64,000 nucleotides of DNA from JAACFF01 sp963701435. GTDB taxonomy: Bacteria; Chloroflexota; Anaerolineae; Promineifilales; Promineifilaceae. Shown here piece after piece: positions 8,788 through 16,993 of this stretch (position 1 is its first letter; every line of letters begins with the position of its first letter). Where the stretch lies: assembly GCA_963701435.1 (NCBI GenBank), contig CAVPAL010000023.1, positions 124,001 to 188,000 on the forward strand, written 5' to 3'. The position numbers and the translations under genes were made by a program. The notes below the pieces were generated by a model that did not search any database, was not told the origin of the DNA, and was given only the letters and a program-made list of their open reading frames with translations.

Positions 8788-9330
8788 TTAAACTTTGCCC
8801 GCTTTACCGGCTTTGCGGCGTACAATCTCGTCTGAGTAACGGATGCCTTTGCCTTTATAGGGTTCCGGGGGACGTGTCTTCCGAATTCGAGCAGAAATCT
8901 CGCCTACAACCTGCTTGTCGATCCCCGAGACAATAATCGTTTTACCACGGTCTTCGACTGCATATTGCAAATCAGCCATAGGTTCAAAAAGAACAGGGTG
9001 TGAATAGCCAACATTCAACACCAGCGTATCACCATCCATTTGAGCGCGATAGCCAACGCCTTCAACGCGTAAGGTCTTCGAATAACCAATATTAACACCA
9101 ATAACCATATTATTGAGTAAGGCGCGCGTCAAACCATGCAATGACCTGTGTTCGCGTGAATCAGTCGGCCGCTTCACTGTTACTACGCCATCATCCATCT
9201 CAATGGTCATATCAGGGTGAAACGTTTGTGTTAAAGACCCTTTTGGCCCTTTTACAGTAACGGTAGAACCATCCATATCCAGGTTAAGACCTGCAGGCAG
9301 ACTGATGGGTTGTTTACCTATACGTGACAT
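8788..9330 (-). CDS. rplF: 50S ribosomal protein L6
   Basis: Large-subunit protein near the factor-binding site. The 180-residue product starts MSRIGKQPISLPAGL, has two related alpha/beta domains, and ends with the signature RIRKTRPPEPYKGKGIRYSD, followed by a basic GKAGKV tail. It lies between rpsH and rplR as in standard spc operons. Confidence 0.97.
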   Translation of the reverse strand: MSRIGKQPISLPAGLNLDMDGSTVTVKGPKGSLTQTFHPDMTIEMDDGVVTVKRPTDSREHRSLHGLTRALLNNMVIGVNIGYSKTLRVEGVGYRAQMDGDTLVLNVGYSHPVLFEPMADLQYAVEDRGKTIIVSGIDKQVVGEISARIRKTRPPEPYKGKGIRYSDEIVRRKAGKAGKV

Positions 9331-9343
9331 GTTCAGCCTCCGT

Positions 9344-9751
9344 TTACCAAATCTTGCAAATCACTTCACCACCTACACCAAGGTGGCGCGCTTTTTGCCC
9401 GGTTATTATCCCTCTGGACGTTGTGAGAATTGCAATTCCCATACCGCTTAAAACCCAAGGGATTTCATTTTTTCCAACATATACTCGACGGCCAGGTTTG
9501 CTGACGCGCTGCAGTCCGGTGATGACTGCTCGCCGATCACGCCGGTCGCCTACATATTTCAGTTCTATCTGCAATACGTCACGCGGCTTTTGGGATTTAA
9601 CTGAGAAACCAGAAATATACCCTTCATCCTTCAGGACTTCTGCAACGGCCTCTTTCGTTTTGGAATAAGGCATAGATACTGACGGATGCTGCCGCTCTAG
9701 CGCATTACGAACGCGTGTCAACATATCTGCAATAGGATCACTCATTGACAT
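9344..9751 (-). CDS. rpsH: 30S ribosomal protein S8
   Basis: 16S-binding assembly protein and, in some bacteria, the spc-operon repressor. The 135-residue product begins MSMSDPIADMLTRVRNALE and ends GMGIAILTTSRGIITGQKAR, then GGEVICKIW, all typical. The start at 9751 is supported by AGAGGTG seven bases upstream. It sits 13 bp from both rpsZ and rplF. Confidence 0.97.
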   Translation of the reverse strand: MSMSDPIADMLTRVRNALERQHPSVSMPYSKTKEAVAEVLKDEGYISGFSVKSQKPRDVLQIELKYVGDRRDRRAVITGLQRVSKPGRRVYVGKNEIPWVLSGMGIAILTTSRGIITGQKARHLGVGGEVICKIW

Positions 9752-9763
9752 AATAATGCACCT

Positions 9764-9946
9764 CTACCAGCTCGATTTTACAACACCGGGGATATTACCC
9801 TTCAGTGCCTCTTCACGAAAACAAATTCGACACAATCCAAAACGACGAATGTAACCACGAGGACGACCGCATAGGTTGCAACGGTTGCGGACACGGACTC
9901 TATATTTCCGCTTTGTATCGCGTGCGATCATGGACTTTTTAGCCAT
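9764..9946 (-). CDS. rpsZ: 30S ribosomal protein S14, zinc-binding type Z
   Basis: Small-subunit head protein. The 60-residue product is the short, zinc-binding form: CNLCGRP and LCRICF supply the four cysteines, with the YIRRFGLCR signature. It starts MAKKSMIARDTKRKY. The non-zinc 100-residue form would lack these cysteines. It lies between rplE and rpsH. Confidence 0.97.
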   Translation of the reverse strand: MAKKSMIARDTKRKYRVRVRNRCNLCGRPRGYIRRFGLCRICFREEALKGNIPGVVKSSW

Positions 9947-9957
9947 AATTTACTCCT

Positions 9958-10512
9958 CTAATTCTCCAATTGCCGGAAAGGCATATCCAGCAAAGCCAAT
10001 AAACGGCGTCCTTCTTCATCGGTTTGTGCCGTTGTAACGATGGTAATTTCCATCCCACGAATTTTATCGATTTTGTCATAATCGATTTCGGGGAATATCA
10101 ACTGTTCGCGCAGCCCAAGCGTATAATTGCCTCGGCCGTCGAAGGAATCAGGTGAAATCCCCTGGAAGTCACGCGTACGCGGTAGCGCCACATGAATCAG
10201 ACGGGTCAAAAAAGCCCACATACGATCACCGCGCAAGGTTACTTTGAGGCCAATTGCACGACCCTCGCGCAATTTAAACCCGGCAATAGATTTCTTTGCC
10301 TTAGTTACAACCGGTTTTTGACCGCTAATGGCAATGATATCATTGGTTGCAAATTCAATTGCTTTTGCGTTATCTAACGCTTCACCCAAACCTATGTTGA
10401 TAACAACTTTGGTGATACGGGGAACCTGCATCACGCTCTTGTACTCAAACTCTTCCATCAACTTAAGTTTGATGTCGCTTTTATATTGTTCCACCAACGG
10501 CGTAAATGCCAT
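9958..10512 (-). CDS. rplE: 50S ribosomal protein L5
   Basis: 5S-rRNA-binding protein of the central protuberance. The 184-residue product has the PRITKVVINIGLGEALDNAK N-terminal motif, the FKLREGRAIGLKVTLRG strand and the FDGRGNYTLGLREQLIFPEI signature. It is preceded by a 101-bp gap after rplX that shows no clear structure. Confidence 0.97.
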   Translation of the reverse strand: MAFTPLVEQYKSDIKLKLMEEFEYKSVMQVPRITKVVINIGLGEALDNAKAIEFATNDIIAISGQKPVVTKAKKSIAGFKLREGRAIGLKVTLRGDRMWAFLTRLIHVALPRTRDFQGISPDSFDGRGNYTLGLREQLIFPEIDYDKIDKIRGMEITIVTTAQTDEEGRRLLALLDMPFRQLEN

Positions 10513-10613
10513 TTCAGTACCTCCAGGTTAAGTGGCAGGTCAGCATACAGTTCAATCAGGTGGTGGCTTTTTGAACTGCATTAGGCTACCTGGCTCACCC
10601 TTGGTTTATGATT

Positions 10614-10937
10614 TTATTGTTCCAGATCCACGCCGCTCTTTTTAGCAACGCGAACGCGACGCCCGTTTTCATCTCGACGATAACCAACTCGGGTTGGGTT
10701 TCCAGAATCGGGGTCAATGATCATTACGTTTGAAACATGAATGGGCGCTTCAAACTCAATAATGCCCCCTTGTGCCTGTCGGCCGCCCGTTTGGCGGGGT
10801 TTCTGATGTTTTTTAACAATATTGACGCCAGAAATCACAACGCGGTTTTCTTTTGGTAGCACACGCTGGACAGTCCCGCGAACACCTTTGTAGTTACCGG
10901 CTATAACTTCTACTTGGTCATTAACTTTAATACGCAT
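10614..10937 (-). CDS. rplX: 50S ribosomal protein L24
   Basis: Assembly initiator of the large subunit. The 107-residue product begins MRIKVNDQVEVIAGNYKGVR (KOW motif) and contains GVNIVKKHQKPR and the IHVSNVMIIDPDSG segment typical of L24. It lies 24 bp after rplN. Confidence 0.96.
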   Translation of the reverse strand: MRIKVNDQVEVIAGNYKGVRGTVQRVLPKENRVVISGVNIVKKHQKPRQTGGRQAQGGIIEFEAPIHVSNVMIIDPDSGNPTRVGYRRDENGRRVRVAKKSGVDLEQ

Positions 10938-10961
10938 GGTAATCTCTCAAATAACCTAATC

Positions 10962-11333
10962 TTATAGAGCCTCTGGCGCCAGCGAAAGAATCCGGCTGAA
11001 GCCTTTCACACGCAGCTCGCGCGCTACAGGGCCAAAAATACGCGTGCCAACCGGGTTGCTGCCGGATGCATCTAAAATGACGGCCGCATTATCATCAAAG
11101 CGGATATAACTGCCATCTTCACGTTTGAACTCTTTCTTCGTGCGCACAATTACAGCTTTCACGATAGTACTCTTTTTAACGTTCGAGTTCGGCGCCGCTT
11201 TTTTTACAGTCGCGGTTACAACATCACCAACCGTGCCATAGCGCCGCTTGGAACCACCCATTACTTGAATGACAAGCAGTTCACGCGCGCCAGAATTATC
11301 GGCTACATTCAAACGACTTTCTTTTTGAATCAT
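10962..11333 (-). CDS. rplN: 50S ribosomal protein L14
   Basis: Intersubunit-bridge protein. I start at the ATG at 11333 (GAGG six bases upstream), giving 123 residues beginning MIQKESRLNVADNSGAREL; a TTG two codons earlier is less likely. The IVRTKKEFKREDGSYIRFDD and NAAVILD segments and the end GFSRILSLAPEAL match L14. It follows rpsQ closely. Confidence 0.96.
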   Translation of the reverse strand: MIQKESRLNVADNSGARELLVIQVMGGSKRRYGTVGDVVTATVKKAAPNSNVKKSTIVKAVIVRTKKEFKREDGSYIRFDDNAAVILDASGSNPVGTRIFGPVARELRVKGFSRILSLAPEAL

Positions 11334-11344
11334 TATCAACCTCG

Positions 11345-11596
11345 TTACTTTGCACGTTCCAGGATAGTCATAACCGTAAAACGCTTATGACGGCTGATCG
11401 GCTTTGATTCAATAATCTGTACACGGTCACCCAGGCGGCAATCATTGGTTTCGTCATGCGCCTTGTATTTTTTGGTACGATTCATAATCTTGCCGTATTT
11501 TTGATGGCGCTTGGTTGTGGTAACGGCCACAACGACTGTTTTGTCCATTTTGTCGCTGGTGACGACGCCAACCAGACGTTTACGTTGATCTCTCAT
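11345..11596 (-). CDS. rpsQ: 30S ribosomal protein S17
   Basis: 16S-binding OB-fold protein. The 83-residue product has the GVVTSDKMDKTVVVAVTTTK strand, KIMNRTKKYKAHDE and the DRVQIIESKPISRHKRF signature. It lies 7 bp after the extended rpmC, and its own stop is followed closely by rplN. Confidence 0.97.
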   Translation of the reverse strand: MRDQRKRLVGVVTSDKMDKTVVVAVTTTKRHQKYGKIMNRTKKYKAHDETNDCRLGDRVQIIESKPISRHKRFTVMTILERAK

Positions 11597-11603
11597 CTTT
11601 CAC

Positions 11604-12032
11604 CTACCCTGCAATCTCATAGCTCAAAACCATTTCAGGTTGTGGTTGTGTGGTTCGGGCGCTACGAGTTTGCGGCCGTTTTTTGTTTAAGTTCACAGTT
11701 GCTGACGCCAGTTCTTTGCCTTTTTCGTCACTGAACTGGACTTGCCAGGCGCCATCTTCATACACGTAACGCGCATTCGCTTTCCACGCCTTATTGGCGA
11801 GGGCTTTAGAGACTTCTGGTTGAGAAACGGCCGTATCCGTCGCCAATTGACGCATCCGCAAAACCGTTTCATACTGTGCAATCTCGCGACGCACTGCCTT
11901 TATACGCGCATAATTATCCAACTGCGCAGTCGCCTTCTGAAAACGCAAATTAAACATTTCCTCACGTGCATTCTCCAGCAACTCTTCCAGCTTATCATCA
12001 CTCATTTCACGCAATTCAACTATATTCGCCAT
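11604..12032 (-). CDS. rpmC: 50S ribosomal protein L29 with a long C-terminal extension
   Basis: The first ~65 residues are a normal L29: MSDDKLEELLENAREEMFNL, then RFQKATAQLDN and the ARIKAVRREIAQYETVLRMR helix. Family members usually end there. This frame continues for about 75 more residues to 142 in total, with an Ala/Lys-rich helix (about 80-92), an aromatic beta-like stretch (ARYVYEDGAWQVQFSDEKGK, about 93-112) and a polar tail. No stop or frameshift separates the parts, and the gene overlaps rplP by one base and lies 7 bp before rpsQ. The extension is real coding sequence; its role is unknown. Confidence 0.9.
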   Translation of the reverse strand: MANIVELREMSDDKLEELLENAREEMFNLRFQKATAQLDNYARIKAVRREIAQYETVLRMRQLATDTAVSQPEVSKALANKAWKANARYVYEDGAWQVQFSDEKGKELASATVNLNKKRPQTRSARTTQPQPEMVLSYEIAG

Positions 12033-12448
12033 TACAATAAATCCTCCCGTGAAACGATTTGTGTACGAATGGGCAGCTTATAACTGGCCAGATGCAGCGC
12101 TTCCCGCGCAACCTCTTCCGGCACACCCGTAATTTCAAACATAATCCGACCGGGCTTTACGACTGCAACCCAGTGATCAACCGCGCCTTTACCCTTACCC
12201 ATCCGAGTTTCGGCCGGCTTTGCGGTGACGGGTTTATCCGGGAAAATGCGAATCCACACCTTTCCACGACGCTTCATATGACGTACGATCACACGACGCA
12301 CAGTCTCAATCTGCCGGCTTGTAATCCAACCCGGCTCCAGCGCCTGCATCCCATAATCACCATTTAGCAACGCGGTGCCGCCTTTGGCCATGCCCCGCAT
12401 ACGACCACGGAACTGTTTGCGATATTTAACACGTTTCGGCATTAACAT
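12032..12448 (-). CDS. rplP: 50S ribosomal protein L16
   Basis: Peptidyl-transferase-centre-proximal protein. The start chosen is the ATG at 12448 with GGAG eight bases upstream, giving 138 residues that begin MLMPKRVKYRKQFRGRMRG; the longer frame adds 11 unrelated residues. The GITSRQIE-like segment, RHMKRRGKVWIRIFPDKPVT and KGKGAVDHWVAVVKPGRIMF are typical L16 motifs. It overlaps rpmC by one base. Confidence 0.95.
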   Translation of the reverse strand: MLMPKRVKYRKQFRGRMRGMAKGGTALLNGDYGMQALEPGWITSRQIETVRRVIVRHMKRRGKVWIRIFPDKPVTAKPAETRMGKGKGAVDHWVAVVKPGRIMFEITGVPEEVAREALHLASYKLPIRTQIVSREDLL

Positions 12449-12524
12449 GGTATTTTCTCCGTTGCGTAAAACGCAAGACACATATTTTGCGTCTCGTTTT
12501 ACCTCTTACTCGCTGATATAAACA

Positions 12525-13172
12525 TCAGTCGCCTGGACCTTTCTGAGGCAAAATTTCACCCTTGTAAATCCAAACCTTCACGCCAATACGGCCAAACGTA
12601 GTCAATGCCTCTGCAAAGCCATACTCCATATCGGCGCGGATGGTATTTCGCGGTACACGGCCGTCTGAAATTTTCTCTTTACGGGCCATTTCAGCACCCG
12701 ACAAACGACCACTCACTTCAATACGCACACCTTCCACACCAGCACGCATCGCCTGCATAATAGCCCGTTTCATAGCACGGCTGTGAGAAATACGACGCTC
12801 TAACTGATTAGTAATATTTTCCGCAATCAGCTGCGCATCCGCATCAGGTTGTGCGATCTCTTCAACTTCAACCTTCACAGCCTTGCCAGTCAAATGCCGC
12901 AAACTAGCGCGCAATTCCTTTACAGATGCTCCTTTACGACCAATCACAATGCCAGGTTTAGCCGTATGAATCGTTACCTGCACCTGATTCGGGAATCGCT
13001 CAATTTCAATCTGAGAAATACCGGCAGAAGGCATTTCCTTCCTGATCGCGCTTGCGAATACAAAGTCTTCATGCAACAAATCACGATAGCGATCACCTTC
13101 CGCATACCAACGAGCATTCCAATCCCGATAAGATCCTAAACGAAAACCAACAGGATGTACTTTGCGTCCCAA
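12525..13172 (-). CDS. rpsC: 30S ribosomal protein S3
   Basis: Head protein at the mRNA entry channel. I start at the TTG at 13172, seven codons inside the longest frame: GGAGG lies six bases upstream and the protein then begins LGRKVHPVGFRLGSYRDW, as in the family (215 residues). The KH domain (HTAKPGIVIGRKGASVKELR) and the C-terminal domain (RAGVEGVRIEVSGRLSGAEM) are clear. It lies 43 bp after rplV. Confidence 0.95.
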   Translation of the reverse strand: MGRKVHPVGFRLGSYRDWNARWYAEGDRYRDLLHEDFVFASAIRKEMPSAGISQIEIERFPNQVQVTIHTAKPGIVIGRKGASVKELRASLRHLTGKAVKVEVEEIAQPDADAQLIAENITNQLERRISHSRAMKRAIMQAMRAGVEGVRIEVSGRLSGAEMARKEKISDGRVPRNTIRADMEYGFAEALTTFGRIGVKVWIYKGEILPQKGPGD

Positions 13173-13215
13173 CTTAATCCTCCATGCGACCAACGTCGCT
13201 CTTAATCCTCAAACA

Positions 13216-13572
13216 TCACGCTCGGCCAATACGACCGTAATGTGAGATGAACGGCGCAATAATCGGACGAAAACGACCGCGGCCTGCAAAACGACCACCA
13301 TAAGGAGCTTTACGATGTCGGGGACCATCATCGGCAAATATACGGCTGACCATTAGTTCGTCAACTTCAAGACCATAGTTTTCTTCCGCATTAGCCACGG
13401 CCGATTGAACTAATTTATACACTGGCTCTGCAGCCCTATGCGGCATAAAACGCAGGGTATCTAACGCACTCTGCGCGTCCATACCGCGAACAACATCCAC
13501 TACTAATCGCACTTTACGTGGTGAAATAGGGATGTGTTTTGCAATCGCTCTTATCTCAAATGCTTCAGCCAT
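13216..13572 (-). CDS. rplV: 50S ribosomal protein L22
   Basis: Large-subunit protein whose beta hairpin lines the exit tunnel. The 118-residue product has IPISPRKVRLVVDVVRGMDA, the AVANAEENYGLEVDEL segment and the tunnel loop with GPRHRKAPYGGRFAGRGRFR. It follows rpsS by 2 bp. Confidence 0.97.
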   Translation of the reverse strand: MAEAFEIRAIAKHIPISPRKVRLVVDVVRGMDAQSALDTLRFMPHRAAEPVYKLVQSAVANAEENYGLEVDELMVSRIFADDGPRHRKAPYGGRFAGRGRFRPIIAPFISHYGRIGRA

Positions 13573-13574
13573 TA

Positions 13575-13856
13575 TTACCGCCGTCCCTTCTTCTCAGATT
13601 TCGGAACATGCCCACGAAACGTACGGGTAGGAGCAAATTCACCCAACTTATGACCTACCATATTTTCCGTAATGTAAATGGGGATATGGCGACGGCCATC
13701 ATAAACAGCAATCGTATGCCCAACCATCTGCGGGAAAATGGTGCTGGCCCGTGACCAGGTACGAATGACCTGACGGCCCTTCGTCTCATTCAGCTTTTCA
13801 ACCTTACGCAGCAGTTTAGGATCTACATAAGGGCCTTTTTTCAGTGAACGTGACAT
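13575..13856 (-). CDS. rpsS: 30S ribosomal protein S19
   Basis: Head protein near the A site. The 93-residue product begins MSRSLKKGPYVDPKLLRKVE and carries TWSRASTIFPQMVGHTIAVY and ENMVGHKLGEFAPTRTFRGH, all diagnostic. It lies 12 bp after rplB and 2 bp before rplV. Confidence 0.97.
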   Translation of the reverse strand: MSRSLKKGPYVDPKLLRKVEKLNETKGRQVIRTWSRASTIFPQMVGHTIAVYDGRRHIPIYITENMVGHKLGEFAPTRTFRGHVPKSEKKGRR

Positions 13857-13868
13857 CTCACTAACCTC

Positions 13869-14708
13869 CTACCTGCGCTTCTTCGAGCGCCGACGGAAAA
13901 TATACTTATCCGTCGACTTATTGCGACGCGTGCGATGGCCCTGGGCAGGTTGACCCCAAGGGGTTTTCGGACCAGGCATACCAATCGGTGAACGACCCTC
14001 ACCACCACCATGTGGATGATCGTTGGGGTTCATTGCCGATCCGCGCACTGTTGGGCGAATGCCCATGTGACGCTTACGGCCAGCTTTGCCTAACTTGATA
14101 TTGCCATGCTCTACATTGCCAACCTGGCCAATTGTCGCCAGACAATCTTGTAAAACATACCGCTCTTCACCAGAAGGCAAACGCATAGTCGCGTACTCAG
14201 GACGATCCTTCGCCAACAACTGTGCCGAGGTACCTGCTGAACGAACAAGCTGACCGCCCCGACCCGGCTGTAACTCAATGTTATGTACAAGCGTACCTAA
14301 AGGAATATTGCGTAAGGGCAGTGTGTTGCCAGGACGGATATCCGCATTCTCACTGCTCAATACATTATCTCCAACCTGCAATCCCATCGGTGCAATAATG
14401 TAACGCTTTTCACCATCTACATAAACAACTAGGGCAATTCGCGCCGAACGATTTGGATCATACTCAATCGAAGCCACTCGTCCGGGAATATTGAACTTAT
14501 TCCGTCGAAAATCAATCTCACGGTAGAGACGCTTACTGCCGCCGCCGCGATGCCGAATGGTGATCTTCCCACGCACATTGCGCCCGGCACGCTTCCGCAA
14601 ACCACGCGTCAATGACGGTTCTGGCCGGGAACGTGTAATCTCCTCGAATGTAAAGCCGCTCATATCACGGCGCCCAGGAGATGTGGGCTTAAAAACTTTA
14701 ATCGGCAT
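13869..14708 (-). CDS. rplB: 50S ribosomal protein L2
   Basis: Core large-subunit protein needed for peptidyl transfer. The 279-residue product has the GRITIRHRGGGSKRLYREID-like OB domain, the HNIELQPGRGGQLVRSAGT segment, and the catalytic-centre loop VRGSAMNPNDHPHGGGEGR with the conserved His. It is separated from rplW by a 174-bp gap (14709-14882) with no recognisable feature. Confidence 0.97.
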   Translation of the reverse strand: MPIKVFKPTSPGRRDMSGFTFEEITRSRPEPSLTRGLRKRAGRNVRGKITIRHRGGGSKRLYREIDFRRNKFNIPGRVASIEYDPNRSARIALVVYVDGEKRYIIAPMGLQVGDNVLSSENADIRPGNTLPLRNIPLGTLVHNIELQPGRGGQLVRSAGTSAQLLAKDRPEYATMRLPSGEERYVLQDCLATIGQVGNVEHGNIKLGKAGRKRHMGIRPTVRGSAMNPNDHPHGGGEGRSPIGMPGPKTPWGQPAQGHRTRRNKSTDKYIFRRRSKKRR

Positions 14709-14882
14709 AATTCCTCCAGAGACAGACGTCTGATTGCAATCACCTTGGGAACATAACCCCCAAAGTGAATTTACAATTCTCGTCCCTGCTTAAAATTAAT
14801 AACTCACAAAAAAATCAAACTTGGTGCAGTCTGCCTCTCACTATTACGTATAAACCTGCAAACTACAACTCGTTCAAATTAG

Positions 14883-15176
14883 TTAAACACCTTCAAACAA
14901 ATCAATGCTGTCACCGGGTTCCAAAGTCACAATCGCCTTTTTCCATCCAGCTTTCCGCACTGCAACCCGCCGCCAGCGCCGCGCCCGTTTGGCCGGCATA
15001 TTAGCGACACGCACCTTCTCAACCGTCACATTTGGCCAGGCCAATTCAATGGCCTGCTTAATTTGCAGTTTGTTTGCTTGTTTATGCACAACAAAGGTAT
15101 ATTGATTGTTAACATCTGCCTGGTAGTTGCTTTTTTCAGTCACAACCGGTCGACGAATAATTTCGCGCCAATGCAT
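14883..15176 (-). CDS. rplW: 50S ribosomal protein L23
   Basis: Exit-tunnel protein and docking site for trigger factor and SRP. The 97-residue product has the IIRRPVVTEKSNYQADVNNQ start, YTFVVHKQANKLQIKQAIE and the VEKVRVANMPAKRARRWR basic loop. It follows rplD by 3 bp. Confidence 0.96.
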   Translation of the reverse strand: MHWREIIRRPVVTEKSNYQADVNNQYTFVVHKQANKLQIKQAIELAWPNVTVEKVRVANMPAKRARRWRRVAVRKAGWKKAIVTLEPGDSIDLFEGV

Positions 15177-15179
15177 GTT

Positions 15180-15839
15180 TTATTCCTCCTCTCCGGTCTC
15201 ATCCGTAACATCCAAATCAACCGCCAGGAAATCATTCAATGCGTCTAGTGCAGCCAGCGGTATCACAATTTTGTCGTAGCCTAACAAATCGCGAATATTG
15301 AGATAACCTGCCCGCAAAGTTTTCACATCGGACAAATTCCGCGCGGCCTTTTCAACATTCTCATTGCGCTCTGACAGCAGCAATAATGTACTGGCGCCAT
15401 TTGCAACCACATCAATTAACGCGATCATTTCCTTTGACCTGGGCAAATCCATCTGGACATCATGCAATACCACAATGTCACCATTGCCGGCTTTAACGCT
15501 CAAAGCAGAACGTAAGGCCGCCCGGCGCATTTTGCGCGGCATATGCTTGGTATATTTACGCGGCAAAGGGCCATGGGCCACGCCACCGCCAACAAAAATT
15601 GGGGCGCGCCGGCTGCCGTGTCTGGCGTTTCCGGTCCCTTTTTGACGATAAATCTTCCGCGTCGTTTTGTTAATTTCTGAGCGACCTTTTGCTTTGTGCG
15701 TACCCAGGCGCGAATTAGCTAATTGACGAACCAACGCCTGGTGCATCAGGTCACGATTAATTTTGGCTTCGAACACACTGGCCGGTAATTCCACTGCATC
15801 GACTTTCTGGCCAGTCATGTTGTAAACTGGGACTTCCAT
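15180..15839 (-). CDS. rplD: 50S ribosomal protein L4
   Basis: Exit-tunnel protein and, in enterobacteria, the S10-operon autorepressor. I start at the ATG at 15839 (GGAGG about 11 bases upstream), giving 219 residues beginning MEVPVYNMTGQKVDAVEL; four in-frame codons further upstream are unlikely. The tunnel loop KIYRQKGTGNARHGSRRAPI and GGGVAHGPLPRKYTKHMPRK are diagnostic. It follows rplC by about 17 bp. Confidence 0.95.
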   Translation of the reverse strand: MEVPVYNMTGQKVDAVELPASVFEAKINRDLMHQALVRQLANSRLGTHKAKGRSEINKTTRKIYRQKGTGNARHGSRRAPIFVGGGVAHGPLPRKYTKHMPRKMRRAALRSALSVKAGNGDIVVLHDVQMDLPRSKEMIALIDVVANGASTLLLLSERNENVEKAARNLSDVKTLRAGYLNIRDLLGYDKIVIPLAALDALNDFLAVDLDVTDETGEEE

Positions 15840-15856
15840 AACCTGTAACACCTCCG

Positions 15857-16525
15857 TTAGCCCTTGGCCGCATTCCGAATAATGACAAGACCACCCTTCA
15901 CACCGGGAACGGCCCCTTTTACTGCGATCAAATTTTTCTCTGAATCAATACGCATAATTTCCAAATTTTGGATGGTATTGCGTTCATTACCCATGCGACC
16001 CGCCATACGTTTACCTTTAAAAACATGTCCTACGCCGGAGGTCGTGCCGATAGAACCTGGCGCACGATGCCGGTCGGATTGGCCATGCGTTTTCACGCCG
16101 CCTGCAAACCCGTGACGTTTTACAACACCCGCAAAACCACGTCCTTTTGACTTGCCGGTTACATCAATATGATCACCAACTTCAAACTGGTCAACGGTTA
16201 AAGTTTGGCCAACTTTATAGCTATCTGTGTCTTTTGTGCGAAATTCGCGCAGGTGCTTTAAAGCGGGAACACCGATGTTCGATTTGCGATCGGGGTACTT
16301 TTTATTCGTTTTTAAAAGGCCAAGGTGACCTTTCTGTCCGCCCGAAAGACGCTTCTCTTTTGTTTCTGTAAAACCGACTTGAATCGAATTATAGCCGTCG
16401 GTTTTTTCATTTTTGATTTGTGTCACATAGCATGGTCCAGCTTGAATGATGGTCACTGGTGTTACCATACCGCTTTCATCAAACACTTGGGTCATGCCAA
16501 GCTTCACGCCTAGTAATCCTTTCAC
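15857..16525 (-). CDS. rplC: 50S ribosomal protein L3
   Basis: Early-assembling protein reaching toward the peptidyl-transferase centre. The 222-residue product begins MKGLLGVKLGMTQVFDESGM, and has GKSKGRGFAGVVKRHGFAGG, SDRHRAPGSIG and KRMAGRMGNER, the L3 signature. It is preceded by a 106-bp gap after rpsJ containing an inverted repeat. Confidence 0.97.
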   Translation of the reverse strand: MKGLLGVKLGMTQVFDESGMVTPVTIIQAGPCYVTQIKNEKTDGYNSIQVGFTETKEKRLSGGQKGHLGLLKTNKKYPDRKSNIGVPALKHLREFRTKDTDSYKVGQTLTVDQFEVGDHIDVTGKSKGRGFAGVVKRHGFAGGVKTHGQSDRHRAPGSIGTTSGVGHVFKGKRMAGRMGNERNTIQNLEIMRIDSEKNLIAVKGAVPGVKGGLVIIRNAAKG

Positions 16526-16578
16526 TATAACCTCCCAGGACTGTCAGCCACCAGGCTTAGACTGCATCATCCCTATGC

Positions 16579-16608
16579 AAAACGTTTTGTTATAAAACAA
16601 AGCGTTTT
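16579..16608. other. 13-bp inverted repeat in the rpsJ-rplC gap
   Basis: AAAACGTTTTGTT (16579-16591) and AACAAAGCGTTTT (16596-16608) pair with one imperfect position and a four-base loop. It lies in the 106-bp leader of rplC. In enterobacteria the S10 leader is bound by L4, but that leader precedes rpsJ, so this is only a structural observation. There is no T-tract after it on the transcribed strand. Confidence 0.4.
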
Positions 16609-16631
16609 AGCAGTTACAAACATTTACTACA

Positions 16632-16940
16632 TCAGATAGAAATTTCAATATCGACACCGGCTGGCAAATTCAACCGCATCAGGGTGTCAATCGTTTTAGA
16701 ATCCGGATTGATCACATCAATCAGGCGCTTGTGTGTGCGAATTTCAAAGTGCTCGTGAGAGTCTTTGTCGATGAATGTGCTACGACGAACCGTAAAACGT
16801 TCCAATTTAGTTGGCAACGGAACGGGGCCAACGACCCGCGCTCCCGTCCGTTCGGCCGTTCCTACGATACGTTTAGCAGATTGGTCAAGTACACGATGGT
16901 CGTATGCTTTTAAACGAATGCGGATTTTTTGCTTAGCCAT
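16632..16940 (-). CDS. rpsJ: 30S ribosomal protein S10
   Basis: Head protein that also acts with NusB in antitermination. I start at the ATG at 16940 (TGAGG upstream), giving 102 residues beginning MAKQKIRIRLKAYDHRVLDQ. The GARVVGPVPLPTKLERFTVR loop and the SHEHFEIRTHKRLIDVINP-like segment are typical. A perfect hairpin lies just upstream, between tuf and this gene. Confidence 0.96.
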   Translation of the reverse strand: MAKQKIRIRLKAYDHRVLDQSAKRIVGTAERTGARVVGPVPLPTKLERFTVRRSTFIDKDSHEHFEIRTHKRLIDVINPDSKTIDTLMRLNLPAGVDIEISI

Positions 16941-16957
16941 CAAATGCCTCATATATA

Positions 16958-16985
16958 GGAGGCGTTGTGTTAATACAACGCCTCC
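16958..16985 (-). terminator. Perfect 11-bp hairpin between tuf and rpsJ
   Basis: GGAGGCGTTGT (16958-16968) and ACAACGCCTCC (16975-16985) are exact complements around a six-base loop. It starts 9 bp after the tuf stop and ends just before the rpsJ ribosome-binding site. The bases that follow on the transcribed strand are TATATATGAGG, not a T-tract, so full intrinsic termination is doubtful. Partial termination, RNA processing or translational control of rpsJ are alternatives. Confidence 0.55.
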
Positions 16986-16993
16986 ATAAATCT

